Source of the DNA: Cyclobacterium plantarum
Lineage (GTDB): Bacteria; Bacteroidota; Bacteroidia; Cytophagales; Cyclobacteriaceae
Assembly: GCF_011290685.1 (NCBI RefSeq)
Contig: NZ_JAANYN010000002.1
Location: 675,347 to 739,346 of the forward strand
Reading direction: 5' to 3'
Length of the DNA stretch: 64,000 bases
Below are positions 36,823 through 45,124 of the stretch, in pieces. The notes under the pieces were generated by a model. That model was given only the letters and a program-made list of their open reading frames with translations. It was not told the origin of the DNA and did no database searches. A program made the position numbers and the translations under genes. Numbering within the stretch: the first letter of the stretch is position 1; each line of letters starts with the position of its first letter.

Positions 36823-37456
36823 CTAGCTTACCGCTTGCTCCAGCCATTCGACCATCACATCCTCCTGATTTTTCTGAAACAGGCATACATCGCCCAGGAC
36901 CATGAATGCAAAGCCACCCTGCCTTCCCCAAGCCGTTTGCGCTTCGTTCTTTCCCTGCGGAGGTCCTCTGGATCGGCAAACTGATCGCATAGGGACGTAT
37001 AGACCAGCACCTCGCGTGGGGCACTCAGGCGTATAAGATCCGGGTAGTCGTAAGGAATTTCTGATTCTCTTCCCTGATACAGCCCCAGCTTGGGCAACAC
37101 CTGGTGCCATTGCCACAAATGCCGGATTCCTCCCGTTGACTTTTCGCCGGTATCGGTTCGCATGGGCGTAAAACCGCTAAACGAAGCCCCCCGGCAATTC
37201 GTTTGTCGAAGGACGTGGCATACAAACCAACCATTCCTCAGTAGGCAAACCTACAGATAAAAACCTTTGCAGGATCTGTTGCCGGAATTTTCTCCGTTGC
37301 CATCCCTTTGCCCGCTAATAGATCATCGACCACATCGCTGACATTCGATAATGCTGTCTCCCCCTCCCAAAAATGCGTGATTTTTTTTGCTTGTACGTAA
37401 TCCCGTTCTACCCCAAAAGTTGGATCGCTGCCAACTTTATACCCCGTGTGTAGCAT
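36823..37456 (-). pseudogene. Decayed alpha/beta-hydrolase (acetylxylan-esterase/dienelactone-hydrolase-like) gene
   Basis: Pieces of one protein lie in three frames. 37456-37241 reads KKITHFWEGETALSNVSDVV to KVFIC-RFAY and stops at a TGA (37238-37240), where the family has the Gly-rich nucleophile turn. The same frame resumes as MVGLYATSFDKRIAGG. At a run of six Gs (37187-37192) one base is missing and the frame shifts to ASFSGFTPMRTDTGEKSTGG, LPKLGLYQGRESEIPYDYPD and APREVLVYTSLCDQFADPED. A third shift near 36941-36970 leads to the C-terminus (GRQGGFAFMVLGDVC to LEQAVS). The N-terminal part of the family is missing. With one nonsense codon and at least two indels this is a true pseudogene, not a sequencing error. 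The ancestral enzyme would have removed ester groups from a glycan. Confidence 0.75.
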
Positions 37457-37793
37457 CAGATTCCGAAGGCCAACTATATTTATGCATTGGAATTGGACCA
37501 GACAAAAGCCCAGGCATATTCCAGAAAAAAGTTATTTACATTTTTTGGGGGATACTAAATTAAGTTCCTTTCTTCTTTAAATGTAGATTCTTCAGGGAAA
37601 TTTACAATACGAAACCCTTTGTATATTTTGCAACAGTACCGGTTCTTTTTATTTCGCATGTAATAATTTTCAAAAAGCTGAAAATTCAGCTAGTACATGG
37701 AAAACCTGAATTTCTATAGAGACCCGTAACTTAAAATCGGAAAATCTATCTTTCTTTAATTTGGAATTGATTCAATATCCCTAGATTAAAGCC
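37457..37793. other. Intergenic DNA upstream of the decayed esterase
   Basis: No intact gene. Next to the pseudogene, short minus-strand open stretches persist (for example LEYAWAFVWSNSNA just before a TAA, and YSWPSESDATHGV in another frame), probably further gene debris. They are too short to identify. The rest is AT-rich and featureless up to the terminator after susD. Confidence 0.4.
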
Positions 37794-37835
37794 CAAAAAA
37801 GCTGAGTATGATGGCATTCCCACCATACTCAGCTT
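37794..37835 (-). terminator. Rho-independent terminator after susD (locus C)
   Basis: AAGCTGAGTATG (37799-37810) pairs with CATACTCAGCTT (37824-37835), with TGG/CCA extending the stem past one mismatch and a five-base loop. On the minus strand it follows the susD stop by about 28 bp and is followed by TTTTTT. It should stop or reduce transcription between susCD and the enzyme genes downstream. Confidence 0.8.
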
Positions 37836-37863
37836 TTGCTTCAAAAATTTCCAAGAATCCTAT

Positions 37864-39330
37864 TTAATACCCGTCATTTTGAACCAAACTAGTATTGTTA
37901 TCAATCTCTCTTTGCGGAATTGGAAATAAAACATTATGGGATTTAAATACCCCTGAACCACTATCATAGCCTATCAAGTCTCCGCTGATAGAGGAATCAG
38001 TCCTTAACATGTCAAAATAACGGTTACCTTCATAAGCCAATTCCCAAGATCGTTCCTGAATAATGGCATTTCTAAAATATTCTTTAGTGGATTGATAGTT
38101 TTCTGTATTTTCCAGGTTAGGGAGCAGGGCCCGATTCCGCACCTGGTTGATGGCATTCAGTGCTTTTGAATTGGGTCCATTTACTTCATTTTCAGCTTCG
38201 GCTAGGATCAAAAGTGTTTCCGCAAACCTTATTTTAGGATAATTCATACTGGAACCCCCGACTATATCTACAGTAGGATCAAAATATTTGAAAATATGGG
38301 GTTCGAATTCCACGATTCCGGAACCATCAGCTGCCGGGTAACTTGTGTAGAAATTGGCTGTTTTCCGGTAATCATCATCGCTATAGGAATTATAAAACTC
38401 GATGTTGGGTAAAATCGCACCAAACTCCTCTGTATTGGCCTGAATACCCCGGTACCTGGGCAGAAACCATGCATGGAAGTTGCTTGAAATAATTGTTCTT
38501 TCAAATTGAATGGAAAAAATATGCTCGATTCCATTTTTACTTTCCACATCAAAGGCATCGGCGTAGTCATCAAATAACTGATAGGCCCCTGAATTTACAA
38601 CTTCTTCTGCTTTGTTGGAGGCATCTTCCCAACGCTCTAAAGTCAGGTAAACTTTCGCCAATAAGGTAGATGCTGCCCCCTTTGTAGCCCTACCATTCTC
38701 AACTGCGATGGATCCCGCAACGGGAAGATGGGATTCTGCATTGATGAGGTCCTGGATAATCTGGTCATAGATGACAGAAACATCATTCCTGGTCAGGTTG
38801 ACATTGCTAATATTTAATGTAGGTTCAAGGGTCAAGGGAACCGCTCCAAATAGACGCACCAAATCAAAATAGAAATAGGCCCTTAGGTAATAAGCCTCAC
38901 TTAATATTCTTTTTTTGGCATTTTCATTCATTTCTATTTCTGGTACGTAGTGGAGTACAGAGTTGGCTGCATTAATTCCTTGATAGGAATATTGCCACCA
39001 TAATCTTAAGTGTCTGATTGCCGGATCGTAAATATAGGCATCCAATCTGTCCTGATCCACTACGGATACGCCCGTGCCAGAATCAGCTTGATCAGAAGGC
39101 ATCTCCAAGGTGAAAAACACACTTTCCCCGTAGGCTATACCCTGGTAAAACCTTGGCAAAATGGCATAAACAGCGTTGATGGCACTCAGCGCATCCTCCG
39201 CATTTCGATAATAGGCATTCGGACTGATAAATGTTTCCGGGTTTTCCTCAAGGAATTCCTGACAACCAACAAATATCTGGGTTAAGATCAGGAATAAAGT
39301 GATATATTTCAGGCTATAGTTTTTCATCAT
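37864..39330 (-). CDS. susD-like: SusD/RagB-family lipoprotein (locus C)
   Basis: Start placed at the ATG pair at 39330/39327 (MMKNYSLKYITLFLIL), giving about 488 residues; the longer frame to 39369 would overlap the susC end. Lipobox FVGC with Cys23, then QEFLEENPETFISPNAYY. TPR-like helices (AYYLRAYFYFDLVRLFGAVPL region) and the RagB domain (IRFAETLLILAEAENEVNG, ERSWELAYEGNRYFDMLR, ending IDNNTSLVQNDGY) are complete. It begins 25 bp after susC and is followed by a strong terminator, so susC and susD can be expressed at a higher level than the genes beyond. The ligand is unknown, perhaps the sulfated glycan attacked by the downstream enzymes. Confidence 0.95.
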   Translation of the reverse strand: MMKNYSLKYITLFLILTQIFVGCQEFLEENPETFISPNAYYRNAEDALSAINAVYAILPRFYQGIAYGESVFFTLEMPSDQADSGTGVSVVDQDRLDAYIYDPAIRHLRLWWQYSYQGINAANSVLHYVPEIEMNENAKKRILSEAYYLRAYFYFDLVRLFGAVPLTLEPTLNISNVNLTRNDVSVIYDQIIQDLINAESHLPVAGSIAVENGRATKGAASTLLAKVYLTLERWEDASNKAEEVVNSGAYQLFDDYADAFDVESKNGIEHIFSIQFERTIISSNFHAWFLPRYRGIQANTEEFGAILPNIEFYNSYSDDDYRKTANFYTSYPAADGSGIVEFEPHIFKYFDPTVDIVGGSSMNYPKIRFAETLLILAEAENEVNGPNSKALNAINQVRNRALLPNLENTENYQSTKEYFRNAIIQERSWELAYEGNRYFDMLRTDSSISGDLIGYDSGSGVFKSHNVLFPIPQREIDNNTSLVQNDGY

Positions 39331-39355
39331 TTTAAATTTAATAGTGGATACCAGA

Positions 39356-42300
39356 TTAAAGGCCAACACTTAAACCCAATGTAAATGTTCGGGGTGTGGG
39401 ATAACTGCTGAATTCAATACCTTGCCCAAAATTCCCTCCATAGGTACTCACTTCAGGATCGTATCCACCGTAGTCACTGATTAAAAAGAAATTCTGGGCA
39501 CTGGCGAATACCTTTAAAGTATTGATCCAATCCTTTCTTTGTAGGTTAAAATTGTATCCTAAAGAAATATTCCTGCCTCGGATAAATGACCCATCTTCCA
39601 CATGGCGGGTCGAGAGCCTTAAATCACTGTTTTTTCTTACTCTGGCAATAGAGTTGCTAGGATTTTCAGGGGTCCACCGGTCCAATAAGGTGGCGTAACT
39701 ATTTGCTTGAGTTTGTCGGTCCTCCAATACTATAGGGTTTAAATTCATGACATTATTGCCCTGAACTCCCTGGATTTCAATAATCAAATCAAAATTCTTG
39801 TAAATAAAAGAATTGATAAAACCAAAATTGTATTTAGGTGCAGTATTGCCGATAATAGATTGGTCTTGTGAGTCAATTACACCATCCTCATTTAGATCCA
39901 GATATTTGATGTCGCCGGGACGGGCATTGGGCTGGGCGCCATGTGTTAAGACTTCCTCCTCATTTTGAAAAATCCCCAACCTTGTCCAGCCCCATAATGA
40001 TCCAATTGGCTGACCGACGCGGAGAATATTGGTTTGGGTTACAAACCCAGGACCTGGGAAAATATCATCTCCTTCAGGACCCAATTCCAATACCTTGTTG
40101 TCATTGAAAGAAATGTTGGCATCAGTAGTCCATTGAAAATCCCCATCAACATTTACCGAACTTATCATAAATTCAATACCTCTGTTTTCCACCCGGCCAA
40201 TATTTCTAAATATCGATTCATACCCAGTTGTATAAGGTAAAGGAGCATTCAAAAGTAAATCATTCGTTTGCTTGTAATAAGCATCAATAGTCAGTGATAA
40301 CCTATTGTTGACCAGCCCAATATCCAGCCCCACATTGCCCTGAGAAGTTTTTTCCCACCTCAAATCGGGATTGGGTATCCTTCCAGGACCTAATCCAATC
40401 GTACGCTGGCCGTCGATGATGTAAGTATAAGTAGCCAAACTTGAAATAGAATTAAAAACTCCAATTTCCTGATTTCCTGTAACCCCATAACTTGTCCTTA
40501 ATTTGAGATCGGAAATGATTTCCTGCCCGTCCATAAAACCTTCATCTGAAATTCTCCATGCAAAAGCGCCGGAAGGAAAAAACCCATATTTATTACTTTC
40601 GCCGAATTTTGAGGACCCATCCACTCTTGCAGATATTGTAAACAGGTATTTCTTGTCCAAAATATAATTGATTCTCCCCAGATAAGAATTTAGAGCCCAA
40701 TCAAAGGTATTGGAAGTAGGAGGCTGGGGAGTATCGCCAATCCCCAGGTTATTGAATTTAAAAAAATCATCATTTAATCCTCTAGTGGATGCTCCGAAAT
40801 TTTCATGCCTGAACTGCTGCCAGGTGATACCCACCATGGCATTGATGTCATGCCTTCCACTTAATAATTTCTGATAACTGATAGTATTTTCGTTCTGCCA
40901 GGAAAGTTCCCTGACATTGGACCTTAAAGCCAGTCCCCGGGTATTTCTAGTCCGTCTTAAAGTTCTGGGGCTAAAATAATTCCTAGACTCATAATTGATG
41001 TCCGCACCTCCACTGATCCTAACTTTAAGGTCTTTGATCACTTCATATTCTAGAAAAAGGTTCCCCAAAGTCCTGGTGATGGTGAAATAATCCTCAATTT
41101 CGTTCAATATGGCAACTGGATTGTCAGTTCCTTCTCCTCCTGGATGGTCAGCACTGTTCGAATAAGTGCCGTCTTCGTATTTTACCGGAAGAAATGGAAA
41201 CATTTCCAACATGGCCCTACTCGCATTTAACCCGCCGTTATCTGTGTCTATCCGTCTGTCCTTGGAATGATTGATCGTCAGACTTGTACCCAGAACCAAT
41301 TTATCGGAAAGGTTATTGTCCAGATTAATCCGGATATTGGCTCTCTCCAGTTTAGAATTAAGCATGATTCCCTCTTCATCCAAATACCCAATTGAAATAC
41401 CATATTTACTCTGTTCTGAGCCTCCGTAAGCACCTATTTGATGATTTTGACGAAAAGCGGTTCTGGTAGCTTCGTCTTGCCAATCGGTATCAAATTCCGG
41501 ATTCTGGATCTGTTCCTGCGAAAACTGGGGGGTTAAGCCCGAATACAGGTAGGCTTCATTTTCCATCTGCATATATTGAGAGGCGTTCAGCATGGGGATT
41601 TTGCGGGCCATATTGGAAAATCCAAATTGACTATCATAGGTAATTTGGGGTTTTCCCGCCTTCCCTCTTTTTGTGCTGATCAACACCACCCCATTTGCAC
41701 CCCTTGCACCATAGATAGATGTTGCTGAGGCGTCTTTTAGCACCTCAATGGATGCAATATCATTAGGATTGATAAACTGTAGACCCTCCACCCCGATTAT
41801 GCCATCTACCACGTAAAGCGGTTCATTAGTGGCACTGATAGAGTTACTTCCCCTTATTCTAATCGAAAAATTTCCTCCTGGTGCGGCTGAATTATTCATA
41901 ACCTGTACACCTGGAATCCTTCCCTGAAGCGCATCCGCCGCATTGGTCAACGGCCTGCTGTGAATCATTTCAGAATCTACTGAACCTACAGATCCTGTTA
42001 AATCAGATTTTTTAACTGTACCGTATCCAATAACCACCACTTCTTCCAGCGACGACTGATCCTCCAGTAGCGTGATGGAAAAGTCCGTTTGATTCCCAAC
42101 CGTAATGCGTTGGGACTGGTACCCGATAAAGGAAATCAACAAAACCGAACCTTCCTCAGCATCCAGGCTGAATTTTCCATCGATGTCTGTAGCTGTACCT
42201 GTTGTGGTGCCTTCTACCAATACCGTGGCCCCAGGAATGGGATCCCCATTTTCATCAGTTACGGTTCCCCTTATTTGTACCGCTACTTTAGAAACCGACA

Positions 42301-42685
42301 CGATCGGTTTCTCCTGGCCTTTCCGGTGCGCCTGTACATGGATATTATGGTTGATTTGCTTGAAATCCAATCCGGACTGCCGGGCGATCTCCACCAATAC
42401 CTCATAGAGGCTTTGGTCCTTGTCCTCAACGGAAACAGGAGGCAAATTCCTTACTTCCCTTGTTAGATAAACAAAGGTGAAATCGGATACTCCTTCGATT
42501 CTCTTGAATGCATCCTTAACCGAGACTCCTTCCAGAGGCAGCCTGACCACCACCTCTTCTATGCTTTTTATCTGGGCATTGCCATTCGAGGCTGCTAAAA
42601 AGCCCATGGTCAAACACTGAAAGAGAAAAGCATAGGTAAATAATTTGCTCATGCGTATAACATGCCTAAGTATAAGATTTTTCAT
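39356..42685 (-). CDS. susC-like: SusC/RagA-family TonB-dependent transporter with STN domain (locus C)
   Basis: An importer of 1109 residues. Signal peptide to about 37, STN domain about 42-118 (GVSVKDAFKRIEGVSDFTFV), CarboxypepD_reg-like domain 138-210, EEVVVIGYG at 214-222, plug with SIRIRGSNSISATNEPLYVV and SIEVLKDASATSIYGARGAN, then the barrel ending TLGLSVGL. The STN domain pairs it with the FecR encoded 174 bp upstream. About 200 bp encoding the CarboxypepD_reg domain (around 42040-42240) are about 88% identical by eye to the same part of the locus D susC, although the rest of the two genes is much more diverged. This suggests conversion or domain exchange. Confidence 0.95.
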   Translation of the reverse strand: MKNLILRHVIRMSKLFTYAFLFQCLTMGFLAASNGNAQIKSIEEVVVRLPLEGVSVKDAFKRIEGVSDFTFVYLTREVRNLPPVSVEDKDQSLYEVLVEIARQSGLDFKQINHNIHVQAHRKGQEKPIVSVSKVAVQIRGTVTDENGDPIPGATVLVEGTTTGTATDIDGKFSLDAEEGSVLLISFIGYQSQRITVGNQTDFSITLLEDQSSLEEVVVIGYGTVKKSDLTGSVGSVDSEMIHSRPLTNAADALQGRIPGVQVMNNSAAPGGNFSIRIRGSNSISATNEPLYVVDGIIGVEGLQFINPNDIASIEVLKDASATSIYGARGANGVVLISTKRGKAGKPQITYDSQFGFSNMARKIPMLNASQYMQMENEAYLYSGLTPQFSQEQIQNPEFDTDWQDEATRTAFRQNHQIGAYGGSEQSKYGISIGYLDEEGIMLNSKLERANIRINLDNNLSDKLVLGTSLTINHSKDRRIDTDNGGLNASRAMLEMFPFLPVKYEDGTYSNSADHPGGEGTDNPVAILNEIEDYFTITRTLGNLFLEYEVIKDLKVRISGGADINYESRNYFSPRTLRRTRNTRGLALRSNVRELSWQNENTISYQKLLSGRHDINAMVGITWQQFRHENFGASTRGLNDDFFKFNNLGIGDTPQPPTSNTFDWALNSYLGRINYILDKKYLFTISARVDGSSKFGESNKYGFFPSGAFAWRISDEGFMDGQEIISDLKLRTSYGVTGNQEIGVFNSISSLATYTYIIDGQRTIGLGPGRIPNPDLRWEKTSQGNVGLDIGLVNNRLSLTIDAYYKQTNDLLLNAPLPYTTGYESIFRNIGRVENRGIEFMISSVNVDGDFQWTTDANISFNDNKVLELGPEGDDIFPGPGFVTQTNILRVGQPIGSLWGWTRLGIFQNEEEVLTHGAQPNARPGDIKYLDLNEDGVIDSQDQSIIGNTAPKYNFGFINSFIYKNFDLIIEIQGVQGNNVMNLNPIVLEDRQTQANSYATLLDRWTPENPSNSIARVRKNSDLRLSTRHVEDGSFIRGRNISLGYNFNLQRKDWINTLKVFASAQNFFLISDYGGYDPEVSTYGGNFGQGIEFSSYPTPRTFTLGLSVGL

Positions 42686-42699
42686 ATCTTTACATGGTT

Positions 42700-42813
42700 T
42701 ATTTTGGCTATTGTGTAAATGGTTGAATAAACGGGCATCGGGTACTGATTGGCGTCAAATGCCCCGATGTTTTACTACTTCCGAAGGTGTTACAGCACCT
42801 TCGGCTTTTTTTT
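42700..42813 (+). ncRNA. Candidate cis-antisense small RNA in the fecR-susC gap (locus C)
   Basis: The plus strand, opposite to the flanking genes, holds two consecutive stem-loops: CATCGGG (42736-42742) with CCCGATG (42763-42769), also able to pair as GGGCAT/ATGCCC, and then a strong terminator (42781-42813). A -7-like element, TATTTTG, lies near 42700, one base short of the TAnnTTTG consensus. An RNA from there would be about 100 nt and complementary to the susC leader. The model is DonS-type antisense RNA of Bacteroides fragilis. Start and existence are inferred; the hairpins are directly visible. Confidence 0.4.
42781..42813 (+). terminator. Strong terminator on the strand opposite to susC (locus C)
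   Basis: CCGAAGGTG (42781-42789) pairs perfectly with CACCTTCGG (42796-42804) over a six-base loop, and is followed by C and eight Ts (42806-42813). On the gene strand the A-run comes first and no T-run follows, so it is oriented to stop plus-strand (antisense) RNA running from the susC start towards fecR. Confidence 0.8.
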
Positions 42814-42859
42814 ATGTTAATCTGAATCAGTTTTCCATAGGCAGTGCGGTTTTGAGTTT

Positions 42860-43948
42860 CTATTTGAATGTTATGCTGACCTGGTCCTTTTCGATCCTGA
42901 AATCAAGCCCTGCCGTATAGCTCAGGCCTTCCAGGACATTTTCCAGCGTCTCATTATGGAACTTCCCGGAAAGGTGCATTCCGGGATTAGGCTGGTTTTG
43001 AAAGTGAAACCTGACCCCGTACCAGTTTTCCAGGGCCCTAATGGCTTCCGCCAAATTCGTATCGTCAAACAGGATGGTTTTTCTGGTCCAGGCCAGGATG
43101 GCATCCTCATCAAATTTAGTCCTGGAAACCACCTTTCTGTCGGGACTGATACTTATGGCCTCTTTTGGGGCCAACAAAATTTCTTCATTTTTTAAATTTG
43201 GCAGTGCAATGGATACCTTTCCAGTTACCAGGGAAATCAGTTGTTTTTCATCCTTATAGGCCATGATATTAAAGGAAGTACCCAAGGCAGTGGTATTGAC
43301 CCCTCCTGCATTTACCGTAAAGGGCCGATCCGGGTCATGTGCAACTTCAAAAAAAGCTTCCCCCTGCAAAAAGACATCCCTAACCTCTTTGAATCTGTTC
43401 TCCTCATAGGATAAACTACTTCCGGCATTGAGCATAACCCTTGTACCATCGGCCAGGGAAATACTGGACTTTACACCGGGAGGGTTATTGAAAACAACCA
43501 TTTTCACGGGTTGGGGCATCTCCACTGTTGGTTCAGGTAGCATATAACGGCTCCCAATAAAACCTAAACCCAGTGCTATCAGCAATATGGAGGCAATTCG
43601 CCAAAAATACCCAAACTGAAAAGAATTCTGAGCGCTACTGGGCTTCTCTTTTACAATCCCTTGCCTGATAGGCACTACTTTTGCGAATTGCTTTTGTTGG
43701 TCTTCTTTAGAAGTTTTAGTCTCTATTTTGTCCCAAATCTCCTTATATTCCTGATCCTGAAGTGGGTATTGGTTTGAAAACAACTCCAGAATAAGTTCTC
43801 TCGCCAGCTCCACATCCTTCACAGATGTGGGGTTATTGGACAAATATTGCTTCCAGGTCTTATTAAGTTCCGGATTTGAGTTTAATACCCATTTCCGGAA
43901 CTCCGGGTTTAGCACAAGGCCTTTGACTGTATCATTGTAAATATCCAT
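42860..43948 (-). CDS. fecR-like: FecR-family anti-sigma factor (locus C)
   Basis: An inner-membrane anti-sigma factor of 362 residues. The N-terminal cytoplasmic part (1-120) is followed by one membrane segment (WRIASILLIALGLGFIGSRY, about 130-149), the FecR domain (NPPGVKSSISLADGTRVMLN, LQGEAFFEVAHDPDRPFTV, TTALGTSFNIMAYKDE) and a C-terminal DUF4974/STN-like domain (ALENWYGVRFHFQNQ to the end). It should receive the signal from the SusC STN domain and control the sigma factor encoded at 45125-45730. The two regulators are separated by 1.2 kb of repeats, much more than in locus D. SusC follows after 174 bp. Confidence 0.93.
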   Translation of the reverse strand: MDIYNDTVKGLVLNPEFRKWVLNSNPELNKTWKQYLSNNPTSVKDVELARELILELFSNQYPLQDQEYKEIWDKIETKTSKEDQQKQFAKVVPIRQGIVKEKPSSAQNSFQFGYFWRIASILLIALGLGFIGSRYMLPEPTVEMPQPVKMVVFNNPPGVKSSISLADGTRVMLNAGSSLSYEENRFKEVRDVFLQGEAFFEVAHDPDRPFTVNAGGVNTTALGTSFNIMAYKDEKQLISLVTGKVSIALPNLKNEEILLAPKEAISISPDRKVVSRTKFDEDAILAWTRKTILFDDTNLAEAIRALENWYGVRFHFQNQPNPGMHLSGKFHNETLENVLEGLSYTAGLDFRIEKDQVSITFK

Positions 43949-44261
43949 TTAGGCATGGTTTCATAGATAGGTGTCGGACAAACCAAAAATCTATCCTTTA
44001 TTTTTTGATTATTTTCGAAAAAAACAATCTGCAACTGCTTTACACGCGTGGGAGTTCGATTTAAGAGCGTTCTTACGTTTAAATCGTCGTTAAAAGAACT
44101 AACTTTTAAAAAAAAGGCAGATACCAAGATGACAGTTGTTTTTATTTAAGGCATTTAAATTTTACCACATAGTGCAGATAGAAAACATGGTCTTTTAGGT
44201 TATTTAAAAATAAATACCAATTAACGAATTGATATTTTAAGATGTTACCGAAAAGATCCCC

Positions 44262-44307
44262 CCCTGACTCTGGTCAGGGCAGGCTCTGTCCTCCGCCGCG
44301 GCGGAGG
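44262..44307. repeat. Pair of G+C-rich palindromes
   Basis: CCCTGAC (44262-44268) pairs with GTCAGGG (44273-44279) over a TCTG loop. Ten bases later comes an 18-bp perfect palindrome, CCTCCGCCGCGGCGGAGG (44290-44307). Both stand out from AT-rich surroundings and look like REP-type elements. There is no gene next to them whose end they would mark. Confidence 0.6.
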
Positions 44308-44390
44308 GATTTGCCTATTTACCCATGAAGGATCTAAAACTGATTTATATATGGTATTACTTGTGAAAAAATTTAAAAAAAAGAAGAACT

Positions 44391-44690
44391 ATATTTTAAA
44401 TACGCAAAGCGTGCTGGCCCGACAAAAAACCGAGTCTGTCCAGACGGTAGTCAGTGGCCTGTCCCGATTTTTTTCGGGAGGGTGCGGGAGGAAGGATTTT
44501 TTTGTTCCCGATGAAAAATCTAGACCAAAAGTACAATAAAAATAGGTTAAAATACCAAATACAACCTTTAACTCATATTTATCCATTAATCAATGAGATG
44601 TTTATTTTCCCATATAATGCAAAAAACCTATCGTCATCCCGATTTCTGCGTTTTTTAAAATGTTAGGTCTACCGATGACGTGTTTATTAA
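44391..44690. repeat. Non-coding direct repeat, copy 1 (about 300 bp)
   Basis: Shares a head (GTGCTGGCCCGACAAAAAAC), a middle (ACCTTTAACTCAT, ATCCATTAA) and a tail (ATCGTCATCCCGATTTCTGC) with copy 2 at 44832-45107. It contains a TCCCGA/TCGGGA hairpin (44462-44467/44474-44479) and a CGTCATC/GATGACG pair (44632-44638/44674-44680). A degenerate piece of the tail recurs at about 44725-44780. Small minus-strand open frames here are products of the repeat, not genes. Confidence 0.75.
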
Positions 44691-44831
44691 ATCACTGCAA
44701 TTCAATGTGTTGAAAAAAACAATATCTTCCTGATTTGTGTAATTTCTAAATGCTAAGCCTACCTGTGACGTAATTGAATCAGTTCTTTTGATAAAGAAGA
44801 GACCTAAAAAACCTGTTAAATAAAGAAGAGA

Positions 44832-45107
44832 TAAATTTTAATACGAAAAGAGCGCTGGCCCGACAAAAAACCGGGGGTGCGGGAGGATTGCGGGGGGAAG
44901 GATTTTTTTGTCTTGATTTTTTGGTACTTTTTTATCAAGAAAAAAGTACAATAGAAACAAGCTAAAATACAAAAAATAACCTTTAACTCATAATTATCCA
45001 TTAAACAATGAGATGTTAATTTTCCCAGATAGTGCAAAAATCTATCGTCATCCCGATTTCTGCGTTTAAAAAAATGTTACGTCTACCGATGAAAGTTTTA
45101 TTATTTA
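44832..45107. repeat. Non-coding direct repeat, copy 2 (about 275 bp)
   Basis: Second copy of the element at 44391-44690, in the same orientation. GACAAAAAA (44862-44870) pairs with TTTTTTGTC (44904-44912) around a G-rich loop. It ends just before the stop of the ECF sigma gene, so the array fills the gap between fecR and the sigma gene of locus C. Confidence 0.75.
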
Positions 45108-45124
45108 ATTAGGTCGAATTCGCA

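Noticed and set aside
36791-37234. Four overlapping small hypothetical proteins
   Set aside because: They are frame fragments of one decayed alpha/beta-hydrolase gene.
42781-42813. Operon terminator for fecR of locus C
   Set aside because: The T-run is on the plus strand; on the gene strand the stem is preceded by As and followed by AAGTAGTAAA, so it would not stop fecR transcription.
43909-44127. 72-residue minus-strand frame overlapping the fecR start
   Set aside because: Different frame from FecR, no domain, extends into AT-rich leader DNA; probably chance.
44389-45037. Two small minus-strand proteins sharing YELKV and CxFYCTF motifs
   Set aside because: They arise from the duplicated non-coding repeats; similarity is at DNA level across frames and hairpins, and both ends vary.
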